DNA of 64,000 bases from NCBI GenBank assembly GCA_032718865.1, contig JALUTQ010000033.1, positions 682,001-746,000 of the forward strand, given 5' to 3'. Source of the DNA: Tilletia caries. Taxonomy: Eukaryota > Basidiomycota > Exobasidiomycetes > Tilletiales > Tilletiaceae. Of the stretch, positions 1-11,808 are shown in pieces (the stretch's first letter is position 1; each line of letters starts with the position of its first letter). Position numbers and translations under genes: made by a program. The notes under the pieces were generated by a model that searched no databases, was not told the DNA's origin, and worked only from the letters and a program-made list of their open reading frames with translations.

Positions 1-1932
1 ATCGCAACGTTTGGCAGGCCTTGAGATCCCTGTTGCCGCCGCCGAGCCCGTGATCGAGGCAGGAATCACCCGTCGATGGAACGAACTGGAACCGATGAGG
101 CTGGTGGAGGTGTTGTGCAAGCGGACCAAGTTGGGTCCTGCGGGTGCCAACAAGGTTGTCGGTCGGCTCGTCGCTGCGCTGTCCACGGCTCGTCTTCAAC
201 TGTTTGTGGACTCGGCACCGAGCGAGTTGGAGGAGACGTGGACTCGGACGGTCTGTGCTGCGGCGCGACAAGGCTCGGAACAGCTTTCTGCGTTGGGCCC
301 GGTGTTGGCGGCTCGGTATCGGGGCCGGTTGGACGAGGATGACATGTTGATTCTCAAGCTTCTTCAGGAGTGCGAGGTCAAGAGTGGACAGAGCATCCTG
401 GCGACCTTCTGGAGCATTATCTGCCAAGGCGACTCGGCGGCTTTCACCTCGGCTGCCAATCCTGGTCTGGACATGCTGTCCTCTTTCAGTGCAACCAACG
501 TCCTGAAGACGTGCACGTCGTTTCCGCGATGGCGCCGGTTACAGAGTTACCGCCGCCCTGACGAGGCGCAGCAGAGGACGGAACAGCCCGTCATCCCTCT
601 GGACCCGCTGTTTATCCTGTTCTTGACCAACGCGGCGGTGGCGGATCCGTCTTTTAAGGGTTTGGACATCCTGACTCTGCTTCGTACGAACGCCGTAGGC
701 GTCGCTGTCTGTTCGCTCTCGAGCCGCTGCCCTCAGCTCCGGTGGTATGCAGCCCATATCTTGGCGAAAATCCGAACTTTGGTAGACGTGAGTACTTTGG
801 ACGCACTCCAATTTTTCCTAGTGTGATGACAAGTGATACTCATCCTTTGCCTTGCTTTTTTCTACAGGCCACTACTTTCAACGAGAAAGGGCACCTGCTT
901 CTGATTCTTGATGCTGCCAAGAACGCCGAGATGTCCGAAGGCGAAGATACAGAACCTCTTCCGATGACGACCTCGCTGTTCCTCGCACACGCCCTTCACG
1001 CGGTGGCCAACCCCGCCCTGTTCACATACCCGCTGTTCGCGCACTTCCTTCTCCAACGTCCGATCGTTGACGAGTCCGACGTGCCCATGCTGTACAACAT
1101 GCTATCGTCCTCTTCCGACAGCTCGGCCCGAGAGCGCGAGTGGATCCTGCGTTTCCTCCGAGACTGCATTCGATCCGGAGGTCGGCTCGAATGGAGGATC
1201 TTCAAGCGACGGCACGTGTGGGAGCTCATCTGCAGCCTGTACACGTCGCAGAACAAGAGCGAGGCGCGGAATGGGACTGTGCGGGAGCTGATGCTTGCCG
1301 TGGCGCAGCTGCCGAGCGCTGCGCGGGAATTACTGGGCAAGAAGCAAGTCCTGTCATGGGTCAACCAGGCCATTGCGCTCGAACAGCGTCCGAAGAGCGT
1401 CGGTGCGCCGTTCTGGCTCCGCTTCACTGCGACTTTACTCGAGAACAAGACGACGGACGAGATCGAAAAGCTCACGCAGGGATTCTGGTCGGCCGCTGTC
1501 ATCTCGGTCCTGAACCAGTGCGTGCCGCGTGACCCGTCGGAGGGCGTTCTTGGTGTGAAGGCGCTGCAGGACGCCGCGACGCTGTGTGCACGCCTGGTCT
1601 CGTACCTCCAGGAGAGCAACACTAAAGCGATGTCCTTGCGCCATGCTCTCCTTCGCGTACTTCGCAGTTTGGTGGCGCATGCGGCCAAGTTCGCTGGCGA
1701 TGCCGCGAATGGAGACGGAGGCAAGACGACTACGACTGCATCGTCTCTCGATATCGTCCGGACGCTCTTCCAGACCATCCTCAGTCTGCAACACAACACC
1801 AAGGGCAGCAACAGCGCCACACTTATCCAAGACTCGGACTTCGTGCAGGTGTTTGCTGCTGTGCTCCGGATTGCGCTGGTGGCACAGCTGCCAGAGGCCC
1901 GAAGCCTTGCCATTCGTCACATGTCAACCTAG
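1..1932 (+). CDS. URB1: URB1/Npa1-like ribosome biogenesis protein, C-terminal part (5' end outside window)
   Basis: Two exons are visible, 1..787 and 868..1932, joined across an 80-nt intron (GTGAGT...CTACAG, phase 0). The frame is open from the window edge and the first apparent start near 11 is a TTG, so the true start lies upstream. The product is an all-helical repeat protein. Its C-terminal block has the URB1 pattern: PLDPLFIL, then a GLDILTLLR / SSRCPQLRWYAAHIL stretch, then a FAHFLLQRPIVD...DVPMLYNML segment and ERxWILRFLRD...RRHVWELICSLY. In yeast Urb1/Npa1 is a nucleolar scaffold of early pre-60S particles. It is convergent with the exchanger gene, 131 bp from that stop. Identification rests on motif pattern recognised by eye; function is known from the family, not shown here. 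Confidence 0.8.
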
Positions 1933-2063
1933 AATGATCAAATTTCCATAATAGCAGAGCAATCCAAAGTGTGTACAACAAGAGCCTGTGAAACGGAAGG
2001 GGGTTGACCTGATGCAGACAGTAGTTCCTCGTGTGCGTGTTTGTGTAGAGGGGAGCATGTCGT

Positions 2064-5000
2064 TCAGTCCTTGTCCACGAAGATCTCGGTGAGGATGTTG
2101 GTCGTCATTATCACTGGGGGGCGAGTAGCAGGAAAGGGTCCCGTATGTCAGCATCCTCAGAGTGACTGAGTAGTACACAAGGCCAGGAAGCAGCGGGAAC
2201 TCACCTCCGTACGTGATGATCAAGGTCATCCCCAGCTTGCGGTCCAAGTAAAACCCATTGAGCGGGACCGCTATGAGGATGCCGACGAGGATGACGAGCA
2301 AGCCGATGCAGCTGACCAGGAGCGTCGGGCTGAAGTCGAGGATGAGCGTCGGGCGCTCGACGCCCTCGGGCTGGTGCGCGGTCAGGATGTAGGTCCCTGA
2401 GAGGCCGATTCCGAGGAGGATGTTGAGCAGCGGACCTGCGAAGCATGCCGAGATCTGTGCAAGGAGATAACAGAATTGAGTAAGCATTAGGTCCACATAC
2501 GTCCTTCGACAATGATCAAAGCTATGCCGATAACTGTTGGGGACCTTTTTACTCACCGCCATGACCGGATGCCCCATCCTTGCAATCGTGATATTGGCCA
2601 CCAAATCCCCCAACGAGTTCCCCATCGCGAAGATGGTCAACCCCAAAATCGCATCACTCAAACCCAATATGATCCCCATCGCCTGCAGGATCGAGACCAC
2701 CTCATCCACAATGGTCATGATAAACAACACGCTGACCACAAAGCCGCCGAGACAGCGGATCAGGCTGATCGTGGACCGGATCGTGGGCCGGGAGGCCATG
2801 ATTCGCCGCATGCCCAGTGCTAGACTGATGTTGCACAGGATCACCAACGCCGTGCCTACGCCGAGCACCTTGAGCACAGTCTGGCATCCCGGGTCCGAGA
2901 ACGACGCGGACTCGGGCGAGAGGATGGCCCAGGTGCAAAAAGTGGGGCCGAGCGCGAGTTGGGCTAACGCAAGGAAACGAGAGGCTGTTCGGCGCCTTTT
3001 GCGTTCTTCGCGCTCGAGGAAGGCTAGCATGTCGGCGTTCGCCGCTTCGGCTTCGGCTTCGTCGCAGCTCTCGCAGCTGATACTGTCCCCATCATCATCA
3101 TCATCATCATCATCGTCCTCGTCGTTCTCGAATTCAAGCGTAGCATCATCCTCGTTGTTAACGTCGTCCCTGTATGCTTTGCCCTTGGAAGAGGACGAAG
3201 TGGACAGGACGCCCTCGTGTGTGCCAGAGTGCGAGGATCCGAAGATGGCTTCTGGATGGGCTTGTAAGCTCTTGAGGCCAGCAGCGACATGGGTATTCGG
3301 ATCTTCCGACGTAGGCGTGAGCTCTTCCGCCGAAAGCGGCGTCGGCGATGCAATCTGAACAAAGATTGGCAAGTGGGAAGCAAGGTTCTTCTTTTTCTGT
3401 CAGTGTCCTGGGCCATGTGGGCAGAGAGCACAGATCGCAGTTGCCTGGGAGGGGGAGACTCACAGCTTGTCGAGCGACGATCAGGTGTTCCTCGCCTTCC
3501 AACCGTACCGGCCCAGCCCGACGCGAACCCCGACTCGCGAACGAACCACTACCCCTCCCATATCCACTTCCACCTCCACTTCCATGCCTCCGCCTTCTTC
3601 TCTCCTTCTCCACAACACCCCCGTCCCCCTCCTCAACCTCTCCCTCCTCCTCCTCCTCGACAACAACAGGCAACGTCAACTTAAGCACCAACACCGCCGG
3701 CACCGACAAGAGCGACACCAAGATGCCCACGAGGGACTTACTCCACAGATGGCGGAGCGAGGGGAAGAGCGTGTGCAGGATCGGTTGGAGGGTGTCGTAG
3801 TGGAGGTGTGCGAGGGCGCGTCTCCAGGAGCGTCGAGCCTTTCGACGGGATGGGTCGGAGGCTGCGGGGGGGCAGACGCCGTTGGGGTAGTGCGCGTACG
3901 AAGTCCCGCTCGTCGTCCGCATCCTCAAGCCGCGTCCTTCCTCCTCCGCGTCAGCAGTGAGCGTCGTCGATGCACTACACGTACGAGATCGTGGCGACGT
4001 CGCACCATCCTCCTCCTCCTCCTCGTCGTCGTTGGGAGAAAGAAGCGTGCTCTTGTTCTTGCTCTTGCTACCCTGACGCGGAGTCCGATGCACATCCTCC
4101 CCATCCTCCAAAGCCCGATCATCGTCCACCAAAATACTAGGCACCCCCCGACTGGACCGACCATGACTATCATCATCCCCAGTAGCAGTACCACCAAGTC
4201 CGCCTCCCTCCGTCCGCTGCGCAGGAACGACGACCGGACTCGCACTCGCACTCCGCCCCATACCTCTAATACCCGGCAGGTTCTCCGCACCCAACAGGCC
4301 GGAGGTATCCGGGGAAGGGGGAAGGTGTAAGCTCGGCACTCCGAGCCCCGTACTGCTGCTGGTGCTCGTGCCAAGTAGCGCCGGCTGAACCGAATGAGCC
4401 CTCCGATGCCGATGCTCCGCCCCCGCCCCCGCCCCCGCCCCGGCCCCGGCACTCAGATTCCCATCCCTACCCACAGCAACAGACCGCACCTTAACGGACC
4501 GTCGTCGGGCATTCGCATTCGCATTCACATTCTGCGAGTTCGACCGATGATGATGATGATGACTCCCCTGCTCCTGGTGCTGTTGCTGGTGATAATGAGC
4601 AGCAAGCACATGCTGCCTCATTGCCTCCCGACTCCGTTCCGCATGCGTCCCCGCCCCCGCCCCCGCCCCTGAAGCAGCAGTAGCACCAGCAGTCCCGCCG
4701 GCTCCGCCGCCGCCGCCGGCAGGACTGGCCAACCGCTCCCAATCGCTCTCGAGCTCCAAGCCGCGCGAGTAGAAGAGCTCCCATCCGCGATCGCGCGCTG
4801 CGACCCCGCCGCCGGGTGTGATCACAGCTGCCGGTACGACATCTTCCGCAGGACCCCCAAGCGACGTCCGCCGGCCCGCGCCCGAGCCTGTGCGGGGTGC
4901 AGAAGGCGCGAGCAACCCACTCTCCACACTCGTACTCTGCGCGCGCGTATGGTGATGGTGATGATGATGATGCCGATGCCGCCTCCCTGCTCCTCCTCCT

Positions 5001-7184
5001 CCCGCTGAAGCAGGTGCGAGACCAGGGTCGACAAGACTCAGAGACGTGCCCCTCGCATGACGCGCGCGGTTCCCTCGCGAAGGAGTCTGCTGCTGAGCAC
5101 CGACCTCGTCCGACTCGCTCGTTCCGCGACTCCGACTCCGACTCCCACCACCGCCGAAGTTGAATCCAAGGGAGGCAAGTAGTCGACCGCCGGACTTCCT
5201 GGAGACGGAGGACGTAGCGCGCGACGAGAGTCCGGCTTCCGCGCTGCCATCGGAAGCAAGGGCTGCCCCACGATCTGAGGCGGAGCGATTCATACTGGCC
5301 GGGTTGAAAAGCGAGCTCGTCCGTCTGGCATGCTGAGCCCGATGGGCAACCGATCCCGAGCCTCTCCTTCCCAAGAACACCTCGTCCTCGTCCTCCTCCT
5401 CATCCGAACTGCCGCCCCCGTTATCCTCATCCGCATAATACTCCCCCGGCGTCCTCGCCCCCGCCCCCGCCGCCACCCCCGCCCCTACCGCTGGATGGGG
5501 CGATTGGGCATGAGCAGCAGCGACGGCGGCGCTCTCCGCCTGCAGACTTCTGACGACGTCCCTGAATTCGATGGCGCCGAGGAGGGAGTGGCGCGGGAGG
5601 TAGTATCCCGGCCGGACTGGTGTGGGGGGAGCGTTTGTTGTCGGGAGAGGGAGGGAGGGTGCGGTTGGGATCGGTGGGGCTGTCGCTGGTCCTGTTGTAG
5701 TCGTGGCGATGGCCAGCTGCTGATGTGGCGCATGAGGAGGAGGAGGAGGAGGAGGAGGAGGGACGAGCGCGAGGTTGGGCGAGGACGTAGATGCCATGGG
5801 CTGTTGTGCATTCGAAGCCGGCAGGACGGGGAAGGTATAGCTCGGTGCTACGAGATGCGTGCGCGCGCCGGAGCCCGAGGCTGAGGCTGAGGCTGAGGCT
5901 GAGGCCAGGGGCGAGATCGTTCCGTCGGTATGGGTATGAGCATGAGTACTACTTGCACGCGGGAAATGAGCCAAGCGATCAAAAGGGTCCATCTCGGTCG
6001 CATACCCAATCTCAGCCGTTCCCAGCGGCTCCCCCTCCCCATCCCCGTCGGCCTCCTCATCAGGCTCGTACTCGCTCCTGACCAACGCCGAGGGCGACTT
6101 CCCCTGGTGATGATAATACATCGACGAAGGGCGGAGCGCGGAGGGTGATCCTGTTGGTGTGGATGTGGTGGAGGGGACGGAGTGTATGCTTGCTGGGCCT
6201 GTGGTTGGTGGTGCGAGGAAGCGGTTTGTGTGTTGGAGGGGTGTTTGGGGGATTTGCAGTTTGAGGTTGGGTCCTTTGGAGGAGGAGGAGGCTGCGGATG
6301 TGGTGGTGGTGGTGGTGGGGATAGGTGGGAAGGAAGTCTGTACGGGAGTGGGAGTGTTGGTGTTGCTGTCGCTGTCGTCGATGTCGATGTCGATGTCGAT
6401 GTCGATGTCGATGAGAGTCGGGGTTGTTGTAGAGGGAGGAGTCGTGCGGTCTTCTTCAGGATGAAGGAAGCCAGCCTCGATGACACTGGGGCGTGTCTCC
6501 GCTGCGCCGAGTAAACCAGCGCGTTCTGCGGCTTTGCGTCGTCGTCGTCGTTCCTGTAGCCAGCTGCCGACGATGACGAGTGCGGCGTAGAGGATGTAGA
6601 GGGTGACGAGTGCGAGGGATTCCGTCAGATGGAGGGTGCCGTCGAGGAGGACGAAGAGGGCGAGTGCGATGGCGACGGTGAAGAAGCCGACGTCGCGCAG
6701 GAACGGGTACGGTTTTACTCTAAAAGGTTGGATGAGCATCATGGCCGCTGCGACGACTGCGGTGATGAAGGACGCGGCGCCGATGAGTTCACCAATGGCA
6801 AGTGAACCTGAGCCGGACTTCATGGCGGCGAAAGTGCTGAATACGTCCGGCGAACCATTTCCGAATGCGAGGAGGGAGACGCCTGCTGTTGATTCGGAGA
6901 GGTGGAGGCGTGCGGCGAGGGTGGATAGGTTAGGGGAGAAGAAGTCGGATGCGACGAGGCCGACGGAGGAGAAGAGGAAGAGGAGCCATGCGAGGATGGC
7001 GAGGAGGGTGGGTGGTGAGGGTGCTGGGCAGTAGTAGGCGGTGAGGTAGTTGATGTGTCCGTCGCCGTCGAGTGCGCAGTGGGTTGCGACGTGGTGGCAG
7101 AGCTGTGCTGGTGATTTGTGTGTGGGTAAGGGCTGGCATGCCTTGACCTTGACCTTGACCTTCTTGTTCTTCTGGAGGGAGATC

Positions 7185-7220
<36 letters not shown>

Positions 7221-7354
7221 GACGCTGAGGCTGAGGCTGAGGCTGAGGCTGAGAGCGTCAGATGGATGACCGCGAACAGGAGCACGATCACCGCCACGCT
7301 CTTCACCACTCCCGCCTTCGCCTTCTTCTTCGAACTGCTGACAGCCAGCAGCAT
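2064..7354 (-). CDS. CCX-type cation/calcium exchanger with very long disordered central loop
   Basis: Four exons on the minus strand: 7354..3464, 3354..2557, 2454..2205 and 2113..2064, all with GT-AG introns of about 90-110 nt, giving about 1,662 residues. A start at 7354 is chosen because the open frame further upstream has only a TTG. The N-terminus has a signal-anchor helix (VIVLLFAVIHL), then the first NCX half with the alpha-repeat GNGSPDVFS. The second NCX half carries GNSLGDLVAN and ends with several helices; the last small exon restores a normal C-terminus. Two such halves facing each other form a Na+/Ca2+ or H+/Ca2+ antiporter of internal membranes. The loop between them is roughly 900 residues of Ser/Gly/His/Asp-rich simple sequence, far longer than usual. 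It shares a 159-bp divergent promoter with KRE33. Confidence 0.85.
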
Positions 7355-7513
7355 GCTTGGGATGATGGGTGTAGCAGGCCAGGTCCAAGTTACCCCCTGC
7401 CATCTAATCTTATCACTTCTTTCTCGAATCAATGAATAGCCTCACTCACTTTTTTTGTCTTCGCTCTGCCGACTGCCCAGCATCTCTCGCTCCTCCTCAT
7501 ACTCGCAAGAACG

Positions 7514-10500
7514 ATGCCGCGACGGAAGCTAGACGAACGCATCCCAGCGCTCATCCAGCGCGGCGTCGCACGCGGCCACCGCTCCCTCTTCGTCCTCGTC
7601 GGCGACCGCGCAAACGACAGCATCCCCCTGCTCCACTACCTCCTCACACAATCCCGCGTCGCAGCACGCCCCAACGTACAGTGGTGCTACAAATCGGACC
7701 TCGGCTTCACCACACACCGCAAGAAACGCGCTGCCAAGATCAAGCGCGATATCGCCAGGGGGATCAGGGACAAAGACGGCGAGGGCGCCGGACAGACTCC
7801 CTTCGAGCTCTTTGTCGGCGTCACTGATATTCGATATACCTACTACAAGGACTCCCATACCATCCTCGGTCAGACAAACGGCATGCTCATCCTCCAAGAC
7901 TTCGAAGCGCTCACTCCCAACCTACTCGCCCGCACCATCGAGACCGTCGAAGGCGGCGGCATCATCGTCCTCGTACTCCGGACCATGTCCTCCCTTCGCC
8001 AGCTGTACTCCCTCTCCATGGACGCACACGCAAAGTACCGATCCAGCTTCACACGCACCGACGACGAACCCGTCGCCCGTTTTAACGAACGCTTCCTACT
8101 CTCCCTCGGCGCTTGTCACGACTGTCTCCTCCTCGACGACGAACTGAACGTGCTTCCCCTCAGTCGCGCAAAGGACATCGACTCCATCCAGAACGACGTC
8201 GGCGGTCACATCAACGGAGACGTGCTCGAGAAGGGGAAGGCACGCGTTACCCAGGATCAGGTTGAGCTGCAGACCCTCAAGCTCGAAGTTGGACAGACCA
8301 AGGTCGTCGGAGATGTCATCAAGCACGCCAAGACCCTCGATCAGGTCAGTCTCTTCTCCCCATTCCTTATTTATCCCTTCTTCTCCTTATACTAACCCCG
8401 AATCCATTCGAATACATCTAGGCACGCGCCGTCCTCGGCATCGTAGACATCCTCGGCGCAGCACCCTCCTCCTCCTCCTCCCTTCCAACCACATCAACCT
8501 CCGCCCAAACCATCTCCCTAACCGCAGCCCGCGGCCGCGGAAAATCAGCAACCCTCGGCCTAGCCCTCTCCGCAGCCATCGCACACGGCTACGCAAACAT
8601 CTACGTAACCTCGCCCTCCCCCTCCAACCTGATCACCCTCTTCGACTTCTTCCTCCGCGGCCTGAAGGAGTTGGGGTACGATGAGGTTGCGGATTTGGAG
8701 ATTTTTAGGGGATGGCCTGAGGGCGTCGTCGACGAGGGGCCGAGTAATGGAAGGAGGCAGGTCGTTTTGAGGGTTAGTGTCTTGAACAAGGCTGGTGGTC
8801 TAGCAGGCGGGCCGCATCGACAGGTGGTGCAGTATCTCGCTCCCAACGCTCCTGCTGCACGCGACATCCTCGCCAGCCAGGCCGAACTCCTCGTCATCGA
8901 CGAAGCAGCCGCCATCCCGCTCCCCATCCTCAACGACCTCCTCGGCTCTTCCTCCGCTGGATCTTCAAGAAGCGCAAATTACATGGTCTGGCTCAGCTCC
9001 ACCACAGACGGGTACGAAGGCACCGGCCGCGGCCTCTCCCTCAAGCTTCTCTCCAAGCTGCGCGAGTCCGGCGGGTCCGGGTTGGGCGGCGCCGATTCGG
9101 CCCTTTTGGGCTCCTTCAGCGCTCGCAACCGCGCGCTTCAGCGGTCTCAGAGTGGTGCTGAGGGAGGCGGGATGGCGCTCCGGCGGTTGCCGCGCAAGTT
9201 GAAGGAGATCACGCTTACCACCCCCATCCGGTATAACGCGAACGACCCGATCGAGTCCTGGCTCTACCAGCTTCTCTGTCTGCCCTCGACCGACCTCTGC
9301 CCGCAGTCCGAAGACACCACACCCAAAAAGAAGGTGGTAGTGGCACCGCCCCATCCGTCGGAGTGCGACCTCTTCCTCGTCAACAGGGACGCCCTGTTCT
9401 CCTTCCACCCGGCCTCCGAGGCATTCTTGCAGAACATGATGAACCTCTACACAGCCTCGCACTACAAGAACAGCCCGAACGACCTGCAGCTCATGGCCGA
9501 CGCCCCCGCCCAGCGGCTCTTCGTCCTCCTCCCCCGCAACGGCGGCGCAAATACTGGGGGAGTGCCCGAGCCACTGGCAGTGCTCCAAGTCGCACTCGAA
9601 GGCCACGTCTCCCGCTCCTCGGTCCTCAACGCGCTCGCGAGAGGGGAGCGAGGGGATGCGGGCGACCTCATCCCCTGGACGCTCTCTCAACAGTTCCAAG
9701 ACCCGGAATTCGCCTCGCAGTTGAGCGGCGCGCGGATTGTCCGGGTGGCTGTTAGGAGTGAGTGTGTGAGGATGGGGTATGGACGCAGGGCTGTTGGTGC
9801 GCTGAGGGAGTTTTATGCCGGGGCTTGGAAGGAGAGTCAGGGTGAAGAGGGAGGGGGGAAGGGAGGGACGAAGGCGAGTTCAGGGTCGAAGAAGGCGTTC
9901 GTCTCCCTCTCCTCCTCCTCCTCCTCCTCCACCAAAGAAGAACAAGACCTCCACTCCGAATCAATCACGATCCGATCCGGCCCCACCCTCCCCGCGCTCC
10001 TGCACCGTCTCTCGACCTTACCCAGCCCACCGGAGAAGTTGGACTGGTTGGGTGTGAGCTACGGGATGACGCCCTCGTTGTTGCGCTTCTGGAATCGGGC
10101 GGGGTATGTGCCGTTGTATGTCCGCCAGACGGCGAACGAGGTCACCGGCGAGTTTAGCGCTGTGCAGATTCGGAGTGTGTTGGATTCTCCTTCTGGGGAG
10201 AAGGGCGCGGGAGCGGGAGCGGGAGCGGGAGCGGGGCCACCGGGTTGGTTAGGCGCATTCGCACAGGATTTCCAACGGCGGTTCCTTTCCTTGCTCGGGT
10301 ATCGATTCCGGCAGTGGGACGCCGTCACCGCTTTGACCGTGCTCGAGAACGTGCTCCCTTCCTCTTCCTCCTCTACAGGCGTTGGACAAGAGCTCGACCA
10401 CCGCGAACTTCGCGCCCATTTGACGCCGTTCGACATGAAGCGTCTCGAAGGCTACGCGAACGGGAACGTAGATTACTCGATTATCCTCGACTTGATCCCC

Positions 10501-11328
10501 ACCCTGAGCACGCTGTACTTCTCCTCCCGCCTCTACGCGCTCGACGACCTTTCATCGGGAACGACGTCCACAGCGGAGATGCGGGCGAACAACAGGCTCA
10601 AGCTGAGCGCGGTGCAGAGTACGCTCCTCGTCGGGCTCGGGGCGCAGCGGAAGGACGTGGCTGAGTTGGGCGGGGAGTTGGATTTGGCGCCCGCGCAGGT
10701 GCTTGCGTTGTTTGGGAAGGCGGTCCGGAGGATCGTGGGCTGTTTGAGGGATGTAGAGCGTCGAGTTGTCGAAGGTGACCTCTTGCAATCTTCTTCCTCT
10801 AAAGTAGGGAAGATGAGAGTCCTCGAACCGGCTCTGAACGCCGGCGCAGAGCTCGTGATCGCAACCAACAGAGGCGGCCTGCAAGCCCTCGAACTCGAGG
10901 GCGAACTGGAACGTGCCGGGTTGGCCTCCTTGGAGTCGGACGAGGTTCGGCGGGGGGACAACGAGAAGGCGAATGCGGTGGCGCAGCGGACGTTGTTGGA
11001 TCAGATGGATCTGGGGCAGTATGCCATCATCGACGACGACGACGACGACGAAGTGGGAGAAGAAGAAGTGGGGGAGGAGGAGGGCAGGAAGAAGAAGAAG
11101 AAACGCGATTGGAGCGCAGCAGAGGCGCACGTCGCTGCCCTCGCCGCTGCCTCTGCCGCGGGGGACGGCCGGAAGCTTAGCAGCGTCGTCAGCGTTCCTG
11201 TCACTGGCGGGTCTGTTCCGGAGGAGAAGGAGAAGGGTAAAGGGAAGGGGAAGGAGAGGAAGGGTGGGGAGAAGCGGAAGGGTGGGGCTGGGGGTGGGGC
11301 TGGTGGGAAGAAGGCGCGGCGGTCGTGA
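7514..11328 (+). CDS. KRE33: RNA cytidine acetyltransferase (NAT10/Kre33 family)
   Basis: Exons 7514..8344 and 8422..11328 (77-nt intron, GTCAGT...ATCTAG, phase 0); about 1,245 residues. This family makes N4-acetylcytidine in 18S rRNA and tRNA and is needed for 40S assembly in the nucleolus. Visible in order: the N-terminal DUF1726-like region beginning KLDERIPALIQ; a helicase-like ATPase with a P-loop TAARGRGKSAT (about 311-321) and VIDEAAAIPLP (about 435-445); the GNAT core with VAVRSECVRMGYGRRA (about 720); and DWLGVSYGMTP followed by a C-terminal domain. It is longer than yeast Kre33 because of Ser- and Gly-rich inserts and a Lys-rich tail (KKKKKRDW..., then KGKGKGKERKGG) typical of nucleolar proteins. 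Poly-Asp precedes the tail. Confidence 0.93.
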
Positions 11329-11808
11329 GGACTTCCTTCCTCCCGCCCTCCTTCCCCCTTCTGTGGCAACTTCCGCTGTTCCTTCACCTCTCTCGCTTCC
11401 CTTGTGCAAAATTGGTAAAACACTCGTACCTTTCTCACATCCTCCGCGACTCTCATGCAAAAGGCACGAAAGAACTGTTAATACACGGGGGGAAGATGCT
11501 GGGTATGTGTTCATTCTGAGGGCTTGTCCTGCTTTGGAAGGTTGGAAAAGCCGATATGAAAAAAGCAGGAGAAAGGAAAGCAGCTCCCATGGTGTACTCG
11601 TACAAAGAGAGAGATGTGACAAGGGTGAGCACGAAGACAGAAAAGATGGAGAAGGGGAAAGGTATCCCAGAAAGAGTATAGGCAGGCCCCTGTTTTGTGT
11701 GTGCCGAGCGGAAGGTCAGGCGAGTTGGATGTATGTGGACAGAACGAAACCGGCGCCGCAAAGATCGCTCTTGCAGATCTGTCCCCCGGTGCCGTTCGTT
11801 CATCGCCC
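11329..11808. other. Convergent intergenic region, KRE33 / FCP1-like
   Basis: About 480 bp lying between two converging stop codons. I see only presumptive 3' UTR sequence; no conserved ORF, repeat or RNA motif is apparent. Confidence 0.5.

Noticed and set aside
996..1913. Long minus-strand ORF (305 codons) opposite URB1
   Set aside because: Shadow of the GC-rich URB1 exon; no motif, and the plus strand has a recognised family and intron.
5848..6486. 212-codon ORF overlapping the exchanger gene
   Set aside because: Frame-shifted reading of simple repeats in the exchanger loop.
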